The translations under genes and the position numbers were made by a program. From Bacillota bacterium (lineage in GTDB: Bacteria; Bacillota; Clostridia; Lachnospirales; Lachnospiraceae): DNA of 12,374 bases. The stretch lies in contig JAFAEB010000097.1 of assembly GCA_023424235.1 (NCBI GenBank), forward strand, positions 1-12,374, given 5' to 3'. The notes under the pieces are model-generated. The model searched no databases. It was not told the DNA's origin and saw only the letters and a list, made by a program, of their open reading frames with translations. Each line of letters opens with the position of its first letter. Within the stretch, counting starts at the first letter, position 1. Below, piece after piece: positions 12,141-12,374 of the stretch.

Positions 12141-12374
12141 TTATTGGGTTAGCATAAAACTATTTCTAAGACAAAGAGCTCCATAACCAATATTAGGATT
12201 TGGATAAACATTTTCTACTGGTAGTTTTCTAGTTCCAGCAATTAGATATGCCCTCATCTTCTCTCCATAAAAGTAAGGATCATTTCCGTTTACAATCCCC
12301 CATTCCATTAGAAGGGCCACACTTCCAGTTACAAATGGTGTAGCCATAGAGGTTCCAGACTTACTAGTATATCC
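12141..12374 (-). CDS. Subtilisin-family (S8) serine protease, C-terminal part (runs off the window)
   Basis: The 77 visible residues, in a frame open to the right edge, begin GYTSKSGTSMATPFV. GTSMATP is the catalytic-serine motif of S8 peptidases, with the nucleophile in GTSMA. The remainder (GSVALLMEWGI, then YGEKMRAYLIAGTRKL, and a tail containing YPNPNIGYGALCL) resembles the end of the catalytic domain of clostridial Csp-like S8 peptidases, including the conserved P-x-x-GYG-L-L ending. The protein stops about 60 residues past the serine, so there is no C-terminal anchor or PPC-type extension. The Asp and His of the triad and any propeptide lie outside. Substrate unknown; a Csp-like germination or housekeeping role is only a possibility. 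Confidence 0.9.
   Translation of the reverse strand, partial: GYTSKSGTSMATPFVTGSVALLMEWGIVNGNDPYFYGEKMRAYLIAGTRKLPVENVYPNPNIGYGALCLRNSFMLTQ

Overview
The window is AT-rich, carries strong AGGAGG-type ribosome binding sites, and encodes proteins typical of low-GC Firmicutes. The gene content (a mevalonate pathway, a GH95 fucosidase, a Csp-like subtilase and small CBS-domain proteins) fits a Clostridia/Lachnospiraceae-type anaerobe. That assignment is inferred from protein resemblance only. Nearly all genes lie on the minus strand; the single clear plus-strand gene encodes a CBS-domain protein near the right end. No rRNA, tRNA, CRISPR array or insertion sequence was seen.

Layout, left to right. 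(1) 1-136: the N-terminus of a cytoplasmic GH95 alpha-L-fucosidase, with a 14-bp-arm inverted repeat just upstream of its ribosome binding site. (2) 363-1700: a MATE-family multidrug exporter with its own promoter and terminator. (3) 1809-4350: a three-gene operon read leftward. It encodes a stand-alone cobalamin-binding-type protein, a FtsX/LolCE-type permease and a LolD-type ATPase, behind a promoter with a perfect TTGACA and a dyad between -35 and -10. (4) 4573-10032: a mevalonate-to-isoprenoid cluster read leftward: mevalonate kinase, diphosphomevalonate decarboxylase, an 11-codon leader ORF, a small two-helix membrane protein, a TctA-like permease, phosphomevalonate kinase and type 1 isopentenyl-diphosphate isomerase. 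(5) 10317-11267: a phosphate-binding lipoprotein gene (pstS) behind four 11-bp-spaced Pho-box-like hexamers. (6) 11630-12079: a divergent CBS-pair protein. (7) 12141-12374: the C-terminus of a subtilisin-family protease, facing the CBS gene across a 24-bp-arm perfect hairpin.

The mevalonate cluster supplies every step from mevalonate to IPP and, in principle, DMAPP. HMG-CoA synthase and reductase are not present here. Two things stand out. First, a two-gene membrane cassette sits between mvaD and mvaK2, where Gram-positive clusters normally have nothing, which suggests a pathway-linked transporter. Second, the isomerase gene has an in-frame TAA at codon 42 of an otherwise complete reading frame that keeps its catalytic residues. 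The same codon context, TAA followed by GAA, also separates the 11-codon leader from the small membrane protein in a single frame.
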